Origin: Lepidodermella squamata
Lineage: Eukaryota > Gastrotricha
Length of the DNA stretch: 64,000 nt
NCBI GenBank assembly: GCA_047495785.1
Contig: JBLDXI010000033.1
Span: 1,922,001 to 1,986,000 of the forward strand
Direction: 5' to 3'
The notes beneath the pieces are model-generated. The model was not told the DNA's origin. It was given only the letters and a program-made list of their open reading frames with translations, and did not search any database. The position numbers and the translations under genes were made by a program. Positions within the stretch are counted from its first letter, which is position 1; the number at the start of each line of letters is the position of its first letter. Below, one piece after another: positions 34,570 through 48,085 of the stretch.

Positions 34570-35715
34570 TTAGCAGTTGTTTTCAGTTGAAACTGGCGCC
34601 GATTCCTCTCCATCTTCTTTCGGGGACTCCGAGCTCTCTCCGGTTTCCTCAGAAGGTTTGGATTCTTCAGATAGGTCACCTTTAGGCTCGGTCGATTGAG
34701 AATCTGACTCCTTGTGCTCCTCCTGTTCGACTGGCTTCTCAGAATCGTTCGATTGCTGTTCCTCAGGAGCAGTATCTGTTTTCGATTCAGAATCATGCTC
34801 CTCTTTCTTGTCCTCGGAGCTGATCTCATGGTGGCATTCCTCCTTATTGTCATGATGACTGTCCTCATCATGATGATCATCGCCAGCCAAATCTTGTTCC
34901 ATCTTGTCAATGTCATCAGGCTTCGGCGGCTCCACAGGGCTTGATGTGGGCTCGCCGGTGTTAACAGAAGATCCTTCCTTCAGCTTTTCCAACTTGTTAC
35001 GGAGCGCGAGAATAACCTGATCCTTGTGATGAATAACCTGATCTTTGTAAGCGTTTTGATCCTACATAACAAGATGTCATTTCACAGAACGATCCAAATA
35101 GTTCCAACAAACCTTAAGGTACAGCATGTGACCTTTCATCCGCATAATTTGCATTCGCAACTCCTTCTCAGTGTTCGATTCCTTGTCAGACTTGATGTTA
35201 GTATGAAGATTGCGATGCTTCAAATCGTTCTGTACATTCTGATCGCGGTACACAGCACCGTTGCGAAACTGACGGTTATTTGGGTTAAGGTTGTTATGAT
35301 TGTTGAAGTTGTTGTTCTGACCCTTAGGAGGCCCTGACTTGGGGCGATCTTCGTAGCTATCACTATGAGTCCGTGGTTTCCGCTGGCCTGGTGGAACCCG
35401 GGAATTAAACTGCTCACCACCTCGACCATTTCCATTGTGATTAATCCTATTATCATGCTTCGATTCCACATTACGGCCGTTGTTCACGTTGGGGCCATTG
35501 TTTTGACCATTGCTATGGCCATTGTTGTGACCGTTGTTGTTACGATTGTTAAAGGGAGCACCACGAGGTTTACGGTTGTCATTTGGAGCGTTGTATCGAG
35601 GCAAATCGTCATGGCGGCGCTTGTGTTCAGCATTGTTGCCATTCTTTTGATCCTTAGAAACACCTTCCAGCTCCTTAGCAGGAAAAGAGTCCCAGCAGAA
35701 CTCGGTAGACGCCAT
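34570..35715 (-). CDS. Asn-rich, C-terminally acidic low-complexity protein of unknown function
   Basis: Exons 35715-35113 and 35061-34570 encode 364 aa. Residues ~25-165 are rich in Asn, Arg and Gly with repeated NNGHNNGH-like units. A short predicted helix/coiled coil (residues ~185-235) contains a duplicated KDQVI. The C-terminal ~130 residues are Ser/Glu/Asp/His-rich and acidic. This layout suggests an intrinsically disordered RNA-granule or RNP-associated protein, but I recognise no domain and make no family call. The start chosen (MASTEFCWDSF) is the first ATG after a possible acceptor at 35751-35752; the open frame extends upstream without an ATG. It begins 146 nt after the RpS28 stop on the same strand. 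Frame continuity, good splice sites and codon use support a real gene. Confidence 0.75.
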
Positions 35716-35800
35716 TGCTTTACCAAATGTCAGATCAAATGTATAAAATACTAAAATGACAACATATCGTACATCAACTAAGATGCGGTGGCGTCTCAAC

Positions 35801-35806
35801 TTTATT
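35801..35806 (-). terminator. AATAAA polyadenylation signal of RpS28
   Basis: Hexamer ~56 nt after the RpS28 stop, followed ~50 nt later by a pyrimidine-rich AG (35752-35751) before the next gene's ATG. Confidence 0.6.
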
Positions 35807-35861
35807 AAAACGTCAATATTTTCTCCTCTACACAGCACCGACGACAAGAAACAATTTCCAT

Positions 35862-36119
35862 TTATCGCAGGCGCCTGGCTTCGCGCTCTGACTCGAGCAA
35901 AGTGAGGATATCACCTTCCCTAACCGGACCCTTGACATTGCGAATGATTGAGCGAGTTTCGTTCAGGATTGTGACGCGAACCTAAGAAGTCATTAAAGCA
36001 ATCAATTTGGTCATTAAACGACTTTTATCATTACAAACCTGAGTACATTGACCTTGAGAGCCAGTGCGGCCCAAAACCTTTTCAACGCGAGCCAAGAGGG
36101 GCTGAGCGGACTTGTCCAT
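35862..36119 (-). CDS. RPS28: 40S ribosomal protein S28 (eS28)
   Basis: Exons 36119-36039 and 35981-35862 encode 66 aa. The protein starts [20 protein letters not shown], continues through [20 protein letters not shown] and ends SEREARRLR, which is the invariant eS28 sequence pattern. eS28 is an OB-fold-like component of the small-subunit head near the mRNA exit. The 57-nt intron lies between Gln and Val of CTQVRV. The length equals the usual 65-69 aa. It is the first gene of the minus-strand set and diverges from SAMD8 across about 1.1 kb. Confidence 0.96.
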
Positions 36120-37240
36120 AATGGTTAGCTTTTAGATAAGCTCTACACCAAGACATAAGAAATATAGCAACATTCAGGTAATAAAGTGCAGAAAAATAAT
36201 TGATTGCCACCGAATGAAAACAGAGGAAGAGTAGCAATGAGCAATGAAAACCTCGAGCTTCCAGTTGAAAGGTTATTCTGAATAGACAGCCGATGTTATA
36301 GACACATAGCTATTGCTCGATTTTACAAGAAAACTGCAACTCAGCGGTCAGATATCGGAGAAGAGAAAATATCCGGTTAAGTTAAATGGTACGACAAGAT
36401 CGCTCCCCATGCGCCCTGGACTCTGACTGCAAATATTTTCACGAGAACTTATTGACTCGGAGGGGCTTTACGCGTTTTTCCTCTATGTTTGATAGCGAAA
36501 GAAAAAAGTTCGTAGTAATCTGACCAGTTAGACGGCTCACAAAAACATGCGAGAACTTCGTTAACGGGAACACTATTGATCATATCATTGTCTAAATGAG
36601 ATTTCAAAAGATGACCCGGTCAAACAGAATCTTTCGCTAAAACTACACCCGTCAAAGCCTTCCAACGTGGAAAAATCTTCTAACGACTTGCTCGGCGCGA
36701 CACGTCGCGCGGAGGTCAATAAAATTTCTCGAATATATATTGTGACATTTATTTTGATCAAATGATATAATCCTTCTTAGACTCACTCTTATACGCTTCT
36801 TCAAAATTTCTCTAGCTAATTGCGCATTAGTTTTTCGAATCTCCCGCGTTTACCCGGGCTGTCCGAAACGCTGAAAGTCTTGTTCTGGCAGAGCTTCAAG
36901 TGCACAGTGCTCTCTGCTCTCAAGTGCAGGGCATATTGGCTGTTGGCGGGTGTGTAAGAGTGCGTTACATGTTTCAACTAGATCTCTTGCGGGAATTCGA
37001 TTGACGCTGCTAGTTTGTGGCGTGCTGTGAACTTGTTCTTAACACAAGTATTTCGAATGTGTCTTCTCAACTTTTAATCTAAATAAGGAAGTGACGTCCT
37101 TTCTTGTTTTTATTTTTCTCCCGTTTCTCGCTGGTATTATTAACGCTAGTATTAACGCTGGATATTGACTTGATTCGTGCAATTTTTGTACAATGCGATT
37201 AATGTGTAATTGAATGCGACTCGGCGTAGGGATATTAACT
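36120..37240. other. Divergent promoter region between RpS28 and SAMD8
   Basis: About 1.1 kb without a supported exon. It contains the 5' leaders of both genes. Short upstream ATGs precede SAMD8 (one at 37193 closes at once; one at 37214 is in frame and would add nine residues). Confidence 0.55.
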
Positions 37241-38704
37241 ATGGACAACTGGACTCGGCAAAGCGTCCGAGAATGGCTGTCATTCAAAGGTTTCTCTGAG
37301 AAATATGCGTGCCTGCTCTGCGATACCCACCTCATCGATGGCAAGGCCTTGCTTGCACTGAACGAAAGTGACCTCAAAGAAATGGGCGTGACTGTTGTAG
37401 GGGATCTGAAACGTCTTTCTATTGCTATCGATGAGCTGCGAAAAGAGCACATGCCTACTTTGACTGGTTACCACAACTTCTCGTGTTTGGCGGACGGCTC
37501 TGTCTGCTGCGAAGACATGTTGGATCCCAATGAAACGAGGAAGCCTATGTCCCATAGCGTGCCTTATAGCAATTTTAAGCCGGAAATTAGCAAAGCGGTG
37601 ATTGCCTTCTTCTACTTGTTCATGGCAGCCTTTGTCACCAGTGTTGTGATGGTCATAGCGCATGATCGTGTGCCTAACGGAACTGTATATCCACCTCTTC
37701 CAGACTTGGTCCTCGAAAATGTTCCTTATATAGACTGGGCATTTGAAGGCGCCGAGGTAATTGATTACTGATAATCAAATATTATCAATTTATCCTGATT
37801 TTCCAGGTCTGCGCCATTATTTTGTTCTCTGTGTGGTTCATGGTAATGTTCGTCCACAAACACAGATTCATTTTGTTCCGTAGGCAATGCTGCCTAGCCG
37901 GGACGATATTTTTGTTGCGAAGTGTAACTATGCTGATTACTACACTTTCGATACCCGGTCGCCATATCGATTGTGCATCCACGAGACCTACCGCTGATAT
38001 TTGGTCGAAAATCCAGCGCGGAGTTAGAATATGGGCTGGTGTTGGCATGCAGCTACAAGGTGTTAGAACATGCGGTGATTATATGTTTTCCGGTCATACG
38101 GTTGTGCTGACTCTTCTCGCATTTTTTATTTGTGAATGTGAGTCACCTCCTTGAATTAAAGCTTTGCAAAACCAATTTTATACCTTGATTAAGATACACC
38201 TAGAAGCTGGCACACAGTCCATAATTTCACAACACTGCTGAATTTTTTCGGAATTTTCTTCATTCTGGCCGGTCATGAGCATTACTCGATCGACGTTTTT
38301 GTTGCTTATTACATATCTTCGAGGTAAGCACTTTTCACATTGCTATGATGATATCGATTGCAACAACTTTCCATAGGATGTTCCTTTACTACCATTCAAT
38401 GGCCAATTCCAAAGTGTTGATGCAACTCGATGATTTGCACCGGACGAAGCACTGGTTTCCTCTGTTTTCATTTTTCGAGTCACAATGCCTTGGAGTTGTA
38501 CCCAACGAATATGAATGGCCATGGGACACGTGGCGAAGAAGTCGACAAACGAATGCCGAATTCGCGAACAATCATCTGCATAGCAATGGTCGTTCTTCTC
38601 CGAACAAAAAATCTCATAGAGCGCGAATTCCGAGCGATGCATCCGGTGGTCACTCGCCAACTACTGCTTCTAACGTCGTCATGCGAGCCAATAAGCATGA
38701 TTAG
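37241..38704 (+). CDS. SAMD8: SAMD8 / sphingomyelin synthase-related protein (CPE synthase)
   Basis: Exons 37241-37756, 37807-38137, 38194-38323 and 38377-38704 encode 434 aa. An N-terminal SAM domain (residues ~1-70, [15 protein letters not shown]...LDLKRL-type helices) is followed by six hydrophobic segments. Catalytic signatures of the sphingomyelin-synthase/LPP fold are present: [14 protein letters not shown] and, in the next exon, [14 protein letters not shown], which supply the His-His-Asp triad. The stretches [13 protein letters not shown] and FLYYHSMAN match SAMD8. The vertebrate enzyme makes ceramide phosphoethanolamine in the ER and restrains ER ceramide. The tail after the last membrane segment (~80 residues, Ser/Arg-rich) is longer than in vertebrates. 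An in-frame ATG at 37214 could be the start instead. Confidence 0.93.
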
Positions 38705-41700
38705 AGAGAGATTGCATGGTATACTCAAAGCTTATCCTAATATAGCGGCAATTTATTTCATTTTCAAGTCATTTTTCTCTCCTAGTACGGTGTCATCGTT
38801 GCAACAAAGATTTATATTTTTTTTCTAAGTTTTTCCTCGAGTTGTTATTGGCTGCCTTACGAATCATGTTTTAATTGTTTAGCTCGGTTAATTTTTGTTG
38901 ATGACTTACTATGAGAGATCATCAGAGGCCTTGTGTGCGAACAGTAACTGGCTATTTAACTCGGTCTAACACACGTGATCAACGTTGATACTGAGAAAAG
39001 ATTCAAACAATAATGTGATAATATTTAATTAAATAAATAATTATGTAGTCGACATCTTTAGTAAAGTTTGTGTCATGTCTTGATTATATTTGCTTCAAAT
39101 GAATTTAATCTAAGCTCCACCTACGAATAACATAATATACTTCTGAATTACCTCTCCCCGCAATTCCCAATCATTTGCTTTGACGCATCATCATTGTAGT
39201 TTAACCGGCTATTGTAAATGTTTCAATTCTCAGCGAAGTGTACTAATTGTGCCTTTCTTTTCTGTCGGTTATGTTCGTTTCTATTTTATTTATTTGAACA
39301 TTTGAGAGAATATGCTGATAATCAATTACCATGAATTATAGGAGGTATGAGAAGCGAAAGAAAATAAAACTCATTGATGATCGATTATTTTGGTTAGTCA
39401 TCAATTTGTCATTTTTATTGTATTCTCATGCAACATATCACAAGTCATTCATAATAGTGATACCGGCTCAAGTATGGTAAATATGAGGTGAAGTGATGCG
39501 TATCGCCGGGTCCACCTGTTCCCGAGACGACGCCACTTGACAAGGTACCCGAGACAAGTGTGGAGTAAATATTTGCTCTTGCAAGTGGGCCAAGACATAT
39601 ATAGTTATCAAGATTTGACACAGATAATCTTTATCGAAGCGTCATTCGGCTAATAAGATTGCTCTAAAATACCAATGAATTATGGTGGTTTTTGGTCTTG
39701 ATACCTAAAAATTCCTTCTCGGCACGTTTTGGCGTAGGGACAGGATACAACCGCCAGGAACACCATGTGGCACCTTGCCCACTAGTGTTAGCGCGTGTTG
39801 CAATATCGCGCCTTAATTTGGTATCGCAACGAGGCAATTATTTGCACAAGTGATAGCGCAAATCGAAGTGACAGACACGCACGCGAAGTATTGCGCAGTT
39901 GCTATTTGACACGTCTCCACTCGCTCTCTCTCTCAGGCTAAGCTACCTACCTATCAATGCCTAACTCGTGAGCCCAAAAGCCACGGCTAATAAACCGTTG
40001 GGCAATCAAAATCGCGTAATTGCTTTCTTTTGTTCGACTAGTTCATGCGCAGTCTTCGACTCATTAAAAATATCGCTATTTTTTAGAGATTAAATCTTTC
40101 TCGTGCCATTGAGGTACGTTATTTACGTAGGCTTATTGTTGGATAAACAATTGTTACCTTAACACCAATAATTGCGGGAATTTATTTATCTGATTTTGCT
40201 AGGTAGGCAAATGATGTGTTAAATGACAACGCTGTTAATTGTTGTTATTTCTAATGTTGCCTTCAATGCTTCAATATATTATCGTGTGTTCAGTTAAAGC
40301 TGTGAGCGCCCTGTGGGCCGTTCAGCTGCTGCTGAGCGATAGCAATATTGAGTTATTGCTGCTATTATTATCATTACTACTATTATTTATCCCAAAAGTG
40401 TCCTTCAAGTGCGCTGCTGTCTGCTGTTGAATAAACTTCTCCCGCTAGGTTCGACACACAAAGGACAGACTAGTGTAAACAATCACCTTAATTAGTGTTA
40501 TCGAAATCACTTAAAATTATTGTCTAGGTTAATAAATATTGTTATTTATTGTTGCCGAGTGCGCCGCAGTCGTTTAGCGACAATTTCACCTTAGCCAGGT
40601 GAGTTCTGCTTCGAGACGGACGTTCGTACGTCAGCCAGCCAGCCATCAAGTAAACAATCAGCACTAAAACTGCACCGCCCGCAGTAGATAAATGGCATTA
40701 GCTTGCTATATAGCACTTGCGCGGACCTCTTTTCGTTGATAATTGCCGTAATGCCTATTTTTAGGTCGCGATCTCCGATCACGAGTCTTATTAATGTTAT
40801 TAATATGTAGATACATACCTAATTTGACAAAGTGAGCACGCTACCTTAAGCGCGAAAATGTGTGTGGGAAAGCGTCAGGAGCGCGGTATCAATATAATTG
40901 CTCAGTATTAGAATGCTAACTAATTTGTTGAAAATCACTCGCCATGCTTTTATTATTTAAACCGTTCACAACTTTTGGAATACATTAGGCGTGAGTGCGA
41001 GAGGAGGCGCAACAAAAACGAAGCGACCGCCGCTTTCCCGCCGGCTCTCGGTGGCACAAATAATATTTATTGCTGGATTTGATTTTGCGAGAATAATGTT
41101 TTCCCTCCAGGTGCCATGTGCACTCGCTACATTTTAGCAGAAAAATTATTTTATAGGCGACAAAATTGTCGGACGCACCGAGGCGTCGCATCTGAGCGTT
41201 CTTGACACAAACACAAAGAACGCACCTTCTCTGGCTGCATACCGCCGCACACTAATGACCCTGACGCGGAATACCTAGTTTTCATTTTCTTTCAGAACTT
41301 GAATTTTTCGCATCGTGTAGCTTGAAACTTTACAGTAATTATCTCCGCCCTCAACTTATTCCGGAAACAACCTTATTATCGCGCTGATTATTTATTTCAG
41401 ACTTGGTTCCGAAGAAATATTTACTCCGAAACCAGAGCCGAAACCAGTGCGGTAATGACTGAAAGCCTCTTGAGAGTTATTTTGTTACAAGCGGTTTTCC
41501 GTCCAAAAAGTCGCTACGTTACAGGGCGTGGCCGCACGGCCGCTTGACGTCTGTCACACGGTATTCGCTACTGTCAGATAGGTAGCTTGCCGGGCCCACT
41601 GCATGCGAAAAAGCCATATCAGAAGATGAGTTTTCGATAAACAACACGCCGAGAGCCATTTCCGTTACGCCAAAAATAACACGGCCTTTTTTATATGCAG

Positions 41701-44700
41701 CATGCACGCGCAAAAAGAAGCGCACACGCGCGCGCAATGTGACTCCATTATAATATCATGTCCAACAACAACAAAAACATATCATCCATGTAACAGGATA
41801 TATTGCTATTTTTGCGCTAGTATGGCCCATCTACACCTTTTTGCGGCCTGACTACTGGCATAATTTAATATTTATTAGATCATAGCCGTGTATCTACCCT
41901 CTCGACGAGAAGTGGCGCAAAATAATGCTCTTTTTCTACCGTAGGCTACCAAATGTAACGCATTATATCACTTGAAACATAGATTATTAGTTATGCCTTG
42001 GTAGGTTGGCAGGTAAAAATGCTACTCCTACGGCGAGTAATTATTTTCGATGGCCATATTTTGTTTGTTATTTTGCATGGCTGTAGTTAGTTGGACAGTT
42101 GTTTTTGTTCGCATATAAGCATGCGGCTTTTTCTTGGACTGCCCCTGTTGTTATTATTTATGACTTGGCAACCATTCGAGTTTTACAAAAATCACTCGAT
42201 AAGGTCAATGAAAGGATGCTGAAGGGACGAGATAAGGCTGCGGAACGTTCGATCGTAACGTTTCTTCGTCTATATACCTATGTTTACGCTTCTTATAGCG
42301 GAAAGAACTATCACACCTGTTTTTTCATCTTGATGATGAGGTGTGGGTCTTTATTTCCTTCGGCGAAATAATTTTGCGATCCATCAGCGTTCTTCCGGTC
42401 ATTTTGCGCATTCCTAATCAACACTGTGAAAAGGAAAAAATGAAACTCAAGTGTTATTCGCTTCGATTTCATTTTGAGCAAATTATTTGTTGATAAATTA
42501 TAGGAATGAGCAATCTGCGACGTAATAACATCGCAACTGGCCGCAAAACACAGGAAATTCAATTCGCGAACCCCGGTCATTTTTCTATTACTTTCATTGA
42601 ATCGACATTTTTAAAGAGATTTTTAAGACCGTGGACATATAAACAAATGTGTCCTCTGGAGGAAGAGCACTTGAAATTTTTTACTACTCTAAACTATGGC
42701 GACTTTCAAAAATTTTCAACAAGCAATAGGCAATCTCCCATAATTCCGTCGACTCATCTATCATCTTGCATTTTACCATTTGACGGGTGTTTGATCCCAC
42801 GATATAGAGGTCAAGCTCATAAACGGCTAAAATAATCTCTCACACTTGCTGATTTCTGCGGTTTTAATCTTTCTTCCTATTATAATAATTACTGAGATAC
42901 CAAAGTGTCCACTTCTTCTCTGCTCGGAAATCATTCTTACATTTTGTGTGAACCAGAGTTGAAGATTGAAGTGGAAGCCATGAGAACATTTCGGGCCGTG
43001 CATTTACTTCTTTAAGCGAGTAAAATTACCTACTTGTCGGCTAAACTGTTCTTCCTATATACGGCGGCGTCTTGTGCCGTGTTTACAAACCCGGATACGC
43101 GACAATTTAAGCTCAGTTCCGAGGACGAGGTGTTCGAATTTTATTACCTGTAGTAACAATATCTCAACCGTTGTACTACCAATTGTTAGCAAAGGTGGCA
43201 AAACCTGAGGACAAGCCGGGACGTGAAGTCTGCGGCGTAGACGTCTGGCCTAAGATATCGCCAGACAATGAAGGGCGGATGAGCGGCTACTAGTAAATAA
43301 TCTTAGTGATATCTCATATCGCACCCGTTCGTTTCAATTATTCTTGTTTATGTTACCCCTCTTAAGCTGGTGGGCATCTCAGTTGTACTTTCAATAATTA
43401 ACAAGTGACCATTCGAAATTTGCCTTTTGCACGCTTAGCCCTGGTAGGATAAACAAACCTGACTTGAATTCTTAGCATTGCAGTCTCGTATATCTGCGGA
43501 CAGGTGTAAGCGTTGCTCGCGCACGCGCTTTCTAGTTAGCTGTTTTTCTAACGAAGGCTGATACCATTGGGTGGTTTGCGTCCTTTGTCTTCATAATTCA
43601 TCATATTTTTGCTACCTATCGGCGCCTTGAGGCTCATTTTAGCATTTTAAGACATTATCGCTGGTGTAATAACAATAAATAATGCAACCGAGTGGGTGAG
43701 TGAGAGTGCTATTAGAACGACACTTGCCGCTATAAACCTCCATTAAGCGCATAACTTTAAGGCGGATCTCACTTAGTAGCAAAGTAGCGTAATTTCATTA
43801 AATTTTCACTCGGTCTCGTCTACGCTTGGCGCCGAAACCGGGTAAATACAGCCGCCACGCGTTCGTACTCAACTCACGCGCCCACTGGAATGCGCTAATT
43901 TTTAACCGGCGTCGTCCACTCTCAGTCCAATTTCTTACATAAGACAATATCATATCAGCACCTGAATTGAGAATCCACACGACCCAGCTGCATCGGTGGA
44001 AGGTAATTTTATTGTCATGCGGCTTTTATTGTTTGCGAAGGTTAACCTTTCGTCTCAGTGCGCGGGCTGTATATAGTTTCAAGAGTGATCTTCGCGCACG
44101 CGCAGCCAAATAGTAACCAATCAGCTTGGCAAACTTCTTCGACCTAAAAGAAGAAGGTGTCATCATCCGGCCTCCGGTCGCTGCTTTGATTATCATCCTC
44201 ATCTGTTTCCGCGCCGTTTTCGCGCGCTCGTCCTGTGCTAACAGAGTCGCACGCTCGCCCCATCTATCACTCTTCTTCTCGCATTTCACTGCGCCGAGAC
44301 CCAAAGTGACCAGCTAACCTACAAAATGGGTTATTTTAGCCGGGTAATAATCATCATAATAATAGTAATAATAATATAACAAAATGGCATCATCAAAAGT
44401 TTCTCGCACACACTCGCGCCCGCTCTCCGCCGCTCTCTTCAGGCTTATTTTTATTATCGCCACCGCCCTTTGTTTATTCTATAGTAGCAGGCAGCGAGTT
44501 TGCGGTCACTCGCTTGTCGCCGTGTAACTGTCACATTATATAACTTGGACAATATTTTTCAACGATAATCGTAGATTCACACCTTTTCACAACATTCACT
44601 TCCACCCTGTGCTTTTGCAAAACGTAATTCATTTTATTGTTATTACCAACGTGCTATATTTTAATTTCCACGGTTTTTCCCGGACATGAACCAACTACAC

Positions 44701-47580
44701 CTGTGCCTTTGTTTGAATTTAGCCTTTTAATTTGAAAACTAGTTAATTTCGAAAACCAATTAGGCCGCTGAAAAAATTGCTGGTCCATTTGCTCATTTAT
44801 CGGTCGATAATTTAGCACTACTTTGTTGTTGAAATTTTGTTGTTGTTGACTTGGCCATTTTTGTCAAAATATTGCTCACTCGTATACAACAACTGCTTTT
44901 TTAAACTTTTCCAAATTGAAAACCTCACGTACACGATTGTGATTTTAATAAATTATTTGCGTCAATTTTTGGGAGGCGAGCTGCAGTAATGCCGAGTATC
45001 CAAATTTTCAATTGCTATTTATTGCTCTTAAAAACTGTTGTGATTGATGTAAAAGATATTGTTGTTACTACTCAACGCGCTGTTTTTCAGCTCACACGCG
45101 CTGATACTTGAAGAAATTTCAAAGGACACGCGCGCGGCACACCTTTGTCACACTTCAATGCACTAATATTCGCTGTTTTTCTCAAAGCTGTTTTTAACTT
45201 TCCTAAGTCGTCGAATGAGAGGATTGTTGTGTTTTTTGCTATTTTTCAAAGCGAAAAACGGCACGATTATTAACGCTTGGCTTGACACATTTTCGATTAA
45301 TTCCTATGCGTCGAAATTCTTGTTACGCCGTGTCGCGTTCGCTCGACGATATGCGGTGTGCTTGGAACGCGTTTTATTGGATGCTGGAACCCGTTTCTCG
45401 TGCGAGCGTGTTCGCGCAACGTTGCGAAGGTGTGTTGGCCACGCCGGGCTGCGCTAACGCTTGCGTCGCCGCTTTTGTACAGCCCGGCGAGACGTTTAAA
45501 ACAAATACCGATTGAGGCGGCAATATTTACCAGTTTTAAGGCCATTATATTTCGTTTTATAAGTATTACCTGCTAATATTTATACAGTTATACGATACTA
45601 GGAGGTATTTCAGTTCTATTTAACGTTACGCTCCAACGGCGTTTACAGGGCTCGCTCACGAAAAGACGCGCGCGAATTATAAACAAAATTTTGTTGCCTA
45701 AAAAATTATCAGCTTTAACTATTTATATGTGCGACGCCTTTGAAAATATTGTTATTGCGGTATGTACCTGGAAACAGGCTAAGCGTGCAGCGGCGACGAG
45801 GCACGATTGTCAAATAACACTTGATAACAATAATAATCATCATGTCGCTCCGGCAAATAGAAAGAGACAGTGCTTACTTTTATATGGAGTCATGCAATAT
45901 CTGTGGTTTTGTTTCTGTTTCCGTTTTGTTGTTAGTTATACCTCCTCATTGTTATATTGATGTTGTATTAAACTGAGTTAACATGATACTCTAGTGCCAA
46001 AAGCAGCGCCATAGCGCGATCTATTATCTGTGCCAGGTGTAAAATACGCGATTCAGAAAGTTAATAGCGCGTTAAAAATTGTATTCACTTTTCTCTAATT
46101 TACTTTTACCTTCACTCTTTACATTAAAATTTAAAATAATAATGTGTTTAAAACAAGAAGTCGTTGTTATTTTTATAGCGGTTTTGTGAAAACAACAACA
46201 ATAGGATGACATCTTTTACTTTTTCGTCGAACACGGCGTTGCCTCAAAGATAACAACCGCCGTGGTTGTTTTTACCAATTCCAACACGTTTCGTTGTAGT
46301 AAATACGTTAAGGTGGATTTCAACGCGCGATGGCTCGAAAAATAACATTTTTTTTAAGTCAAAGCAACATTGCTCGCTTTGCGATGTAACGCGCATTTTT
46401 CACGCCTGTATCATTTTTGCCCGCGGGCTTTCAGTGATGGGTCATAAAATGAATAGCCCAGGAGCTTTTTCTTATTCTTCCGTTTTTTGTTTCCGGCCTT
46501 GTAACACGTCCCTCGCAAACGTAAACTGCGGTCGATGTGTTTGCACATTTTTACATGGATAAATACGTCACGCGATAGAAATGTTATTTTGTGCTGTCAA
46601 GCTTGTTTTGCGGAAACAATTTTTGAAAATACAATATTTTAAAAAGGCGCACTTACAAAAACAGCGCACTCTCTCCACACACAGCGCAGAACAGCCGCGC
46701 ACACAACTGGCCCGTTGCGGTTCTTGTTGTGTGTGCGTATCGTTCGTTTTTGGCGGCCGCGCGCAGCGAATGTGCGTGTCAACCGTGTCACCTTAATTCT
46801 GCGTGATCCCCACGTTTTTGGTGTTCAAAATTTCTTCCATATTTCCGCATTTGTATTTCACGGAAGGGGTTCGAACTGCTTAATGCTTAATGCTTGCATA
46901 ATGCAGTGCTCCGCTCTTCATTGTTCTAATAATTACCCCCTTCCTGTCACGTTTTTTTCTACCTGCCGATCCCAAGTTTTCAAAATATTTACCCTATACT
47001 TATTGCGTGTAACTTAACGGATACCTTGCTTGCACTCGCTGCTAATTTTTCCGACTGGTCACGTTCTTGGTGCACCTTTTTATAAAAATAAATAAACAAA
47101 ACATTATTTTGGTAGATTAACCGAGCTATTAAAAGAATTGTCATTTCGTTATTTGCCATACAGTGTTTCAATCGTTCGCTGTTCAATCTGTAGCACTTGT
47201 TTTCTGAATTTTTCACTCGCATTTTTCACACCTATATCTTTTTGTCTTTGCGCATATGATCGCTCGTGCCCAAAGGACCATGAAATTTATGCGCCATCAT
47301 TCATGCGACGTCATAAAGTGCGTTTTCGTGTAGCGGATATCCCCTGAAAATCGCTAAGCAAATAACCTGAAAGCTTGTAATTACACCTACACCATGGGTC
47401 AAAAAGGCGCTACCTGTGTGCAATAGAGCGGCGCATCCGCCTTTTGGCGCAGAAACCTTATTTAGTTACTTATTGTTTTTCGGCTGGTTTTATGCGCGCT
47501 TTATGCGCTGATGTTATATTAGACTGGTGGATCCTTTGTACCTGCATGGCACGCACGTGTAAACACGTGTTTGCGCGCGC

Positions 47581-47605
47581 CGCCGCCGCCGCCGCAGCCG
47601 CCGCC
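47581..47605. repeat. GCC-type trinucleotide repeat
   Basis: Imperfect GCC run with one GCA unit in a GC-rich patch. On either strand it gives artificial poly-Ala or poly-Gly reading frames. Confidence 0.85.
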
Positions 47606-48073
47606 TCGCTTTCGGGCTCGCCCAGGGTCGGCCATGGACGATTGACGAAATGGCCACCACAACCACTGAAGATTTTCGTCGCCTTGCCGGTATAAATTGC
47701 TATTGTGGCAACGGTGACAAAATGAGGCAAACATACGCACAGGTTGGGAATAGGATGAGACAGTACATAATATAATAGTAAATTGTCATTGTCAATTGCG
47801 CATCCGCGCCTCCTCCTGAGACACACCCAGCGCCTATTACTATCGATATATTGTTATTATTATCGCACCTATTATTTCAGGCCAAGAAAATAACAATGTA
47901 TCGCTTGTGTTGGCCGAGACGCCTTTTAAAAGACGCTACGTTGTTTTGTGTGCGATGATACATATGGGAAAGGCTTTGGCGATTATTGTTTCCCGAAGGT
48001 TCTCCTAGCACTAGAAAATCACCCGAGACACCTTCTCGATAAATAAATAAGCGATGTATTATCGGACTCATCT

Positions 48074-48085
48074 CGCGCGCGCGCG
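48074..48085. repeat. (CG)6 dinucleotide run
   Basis: Six CG units in a row, a potential Z-DNA segment about 680 nt upstream of the kringle/FN3 gene ATG. Confidence 0.85.

Noticed and set aside
35365-35754. Hydrophobic open frame on plus
   Set aside because: Antisense shadow of Asn-rich codons (AAC/AAT read in reverse give Val/Ile), not a membrane protein.
42099-42371. 90-codon open frame on plus in the gene desert
   Set aside because: No domain, no splice partners and a non-ATG-like context. Not supported.
46868-46875. GGTTCGAA, tRNA T-loop-like sequence
   Set aside because: Flanks do not fold into a cloverleaf.
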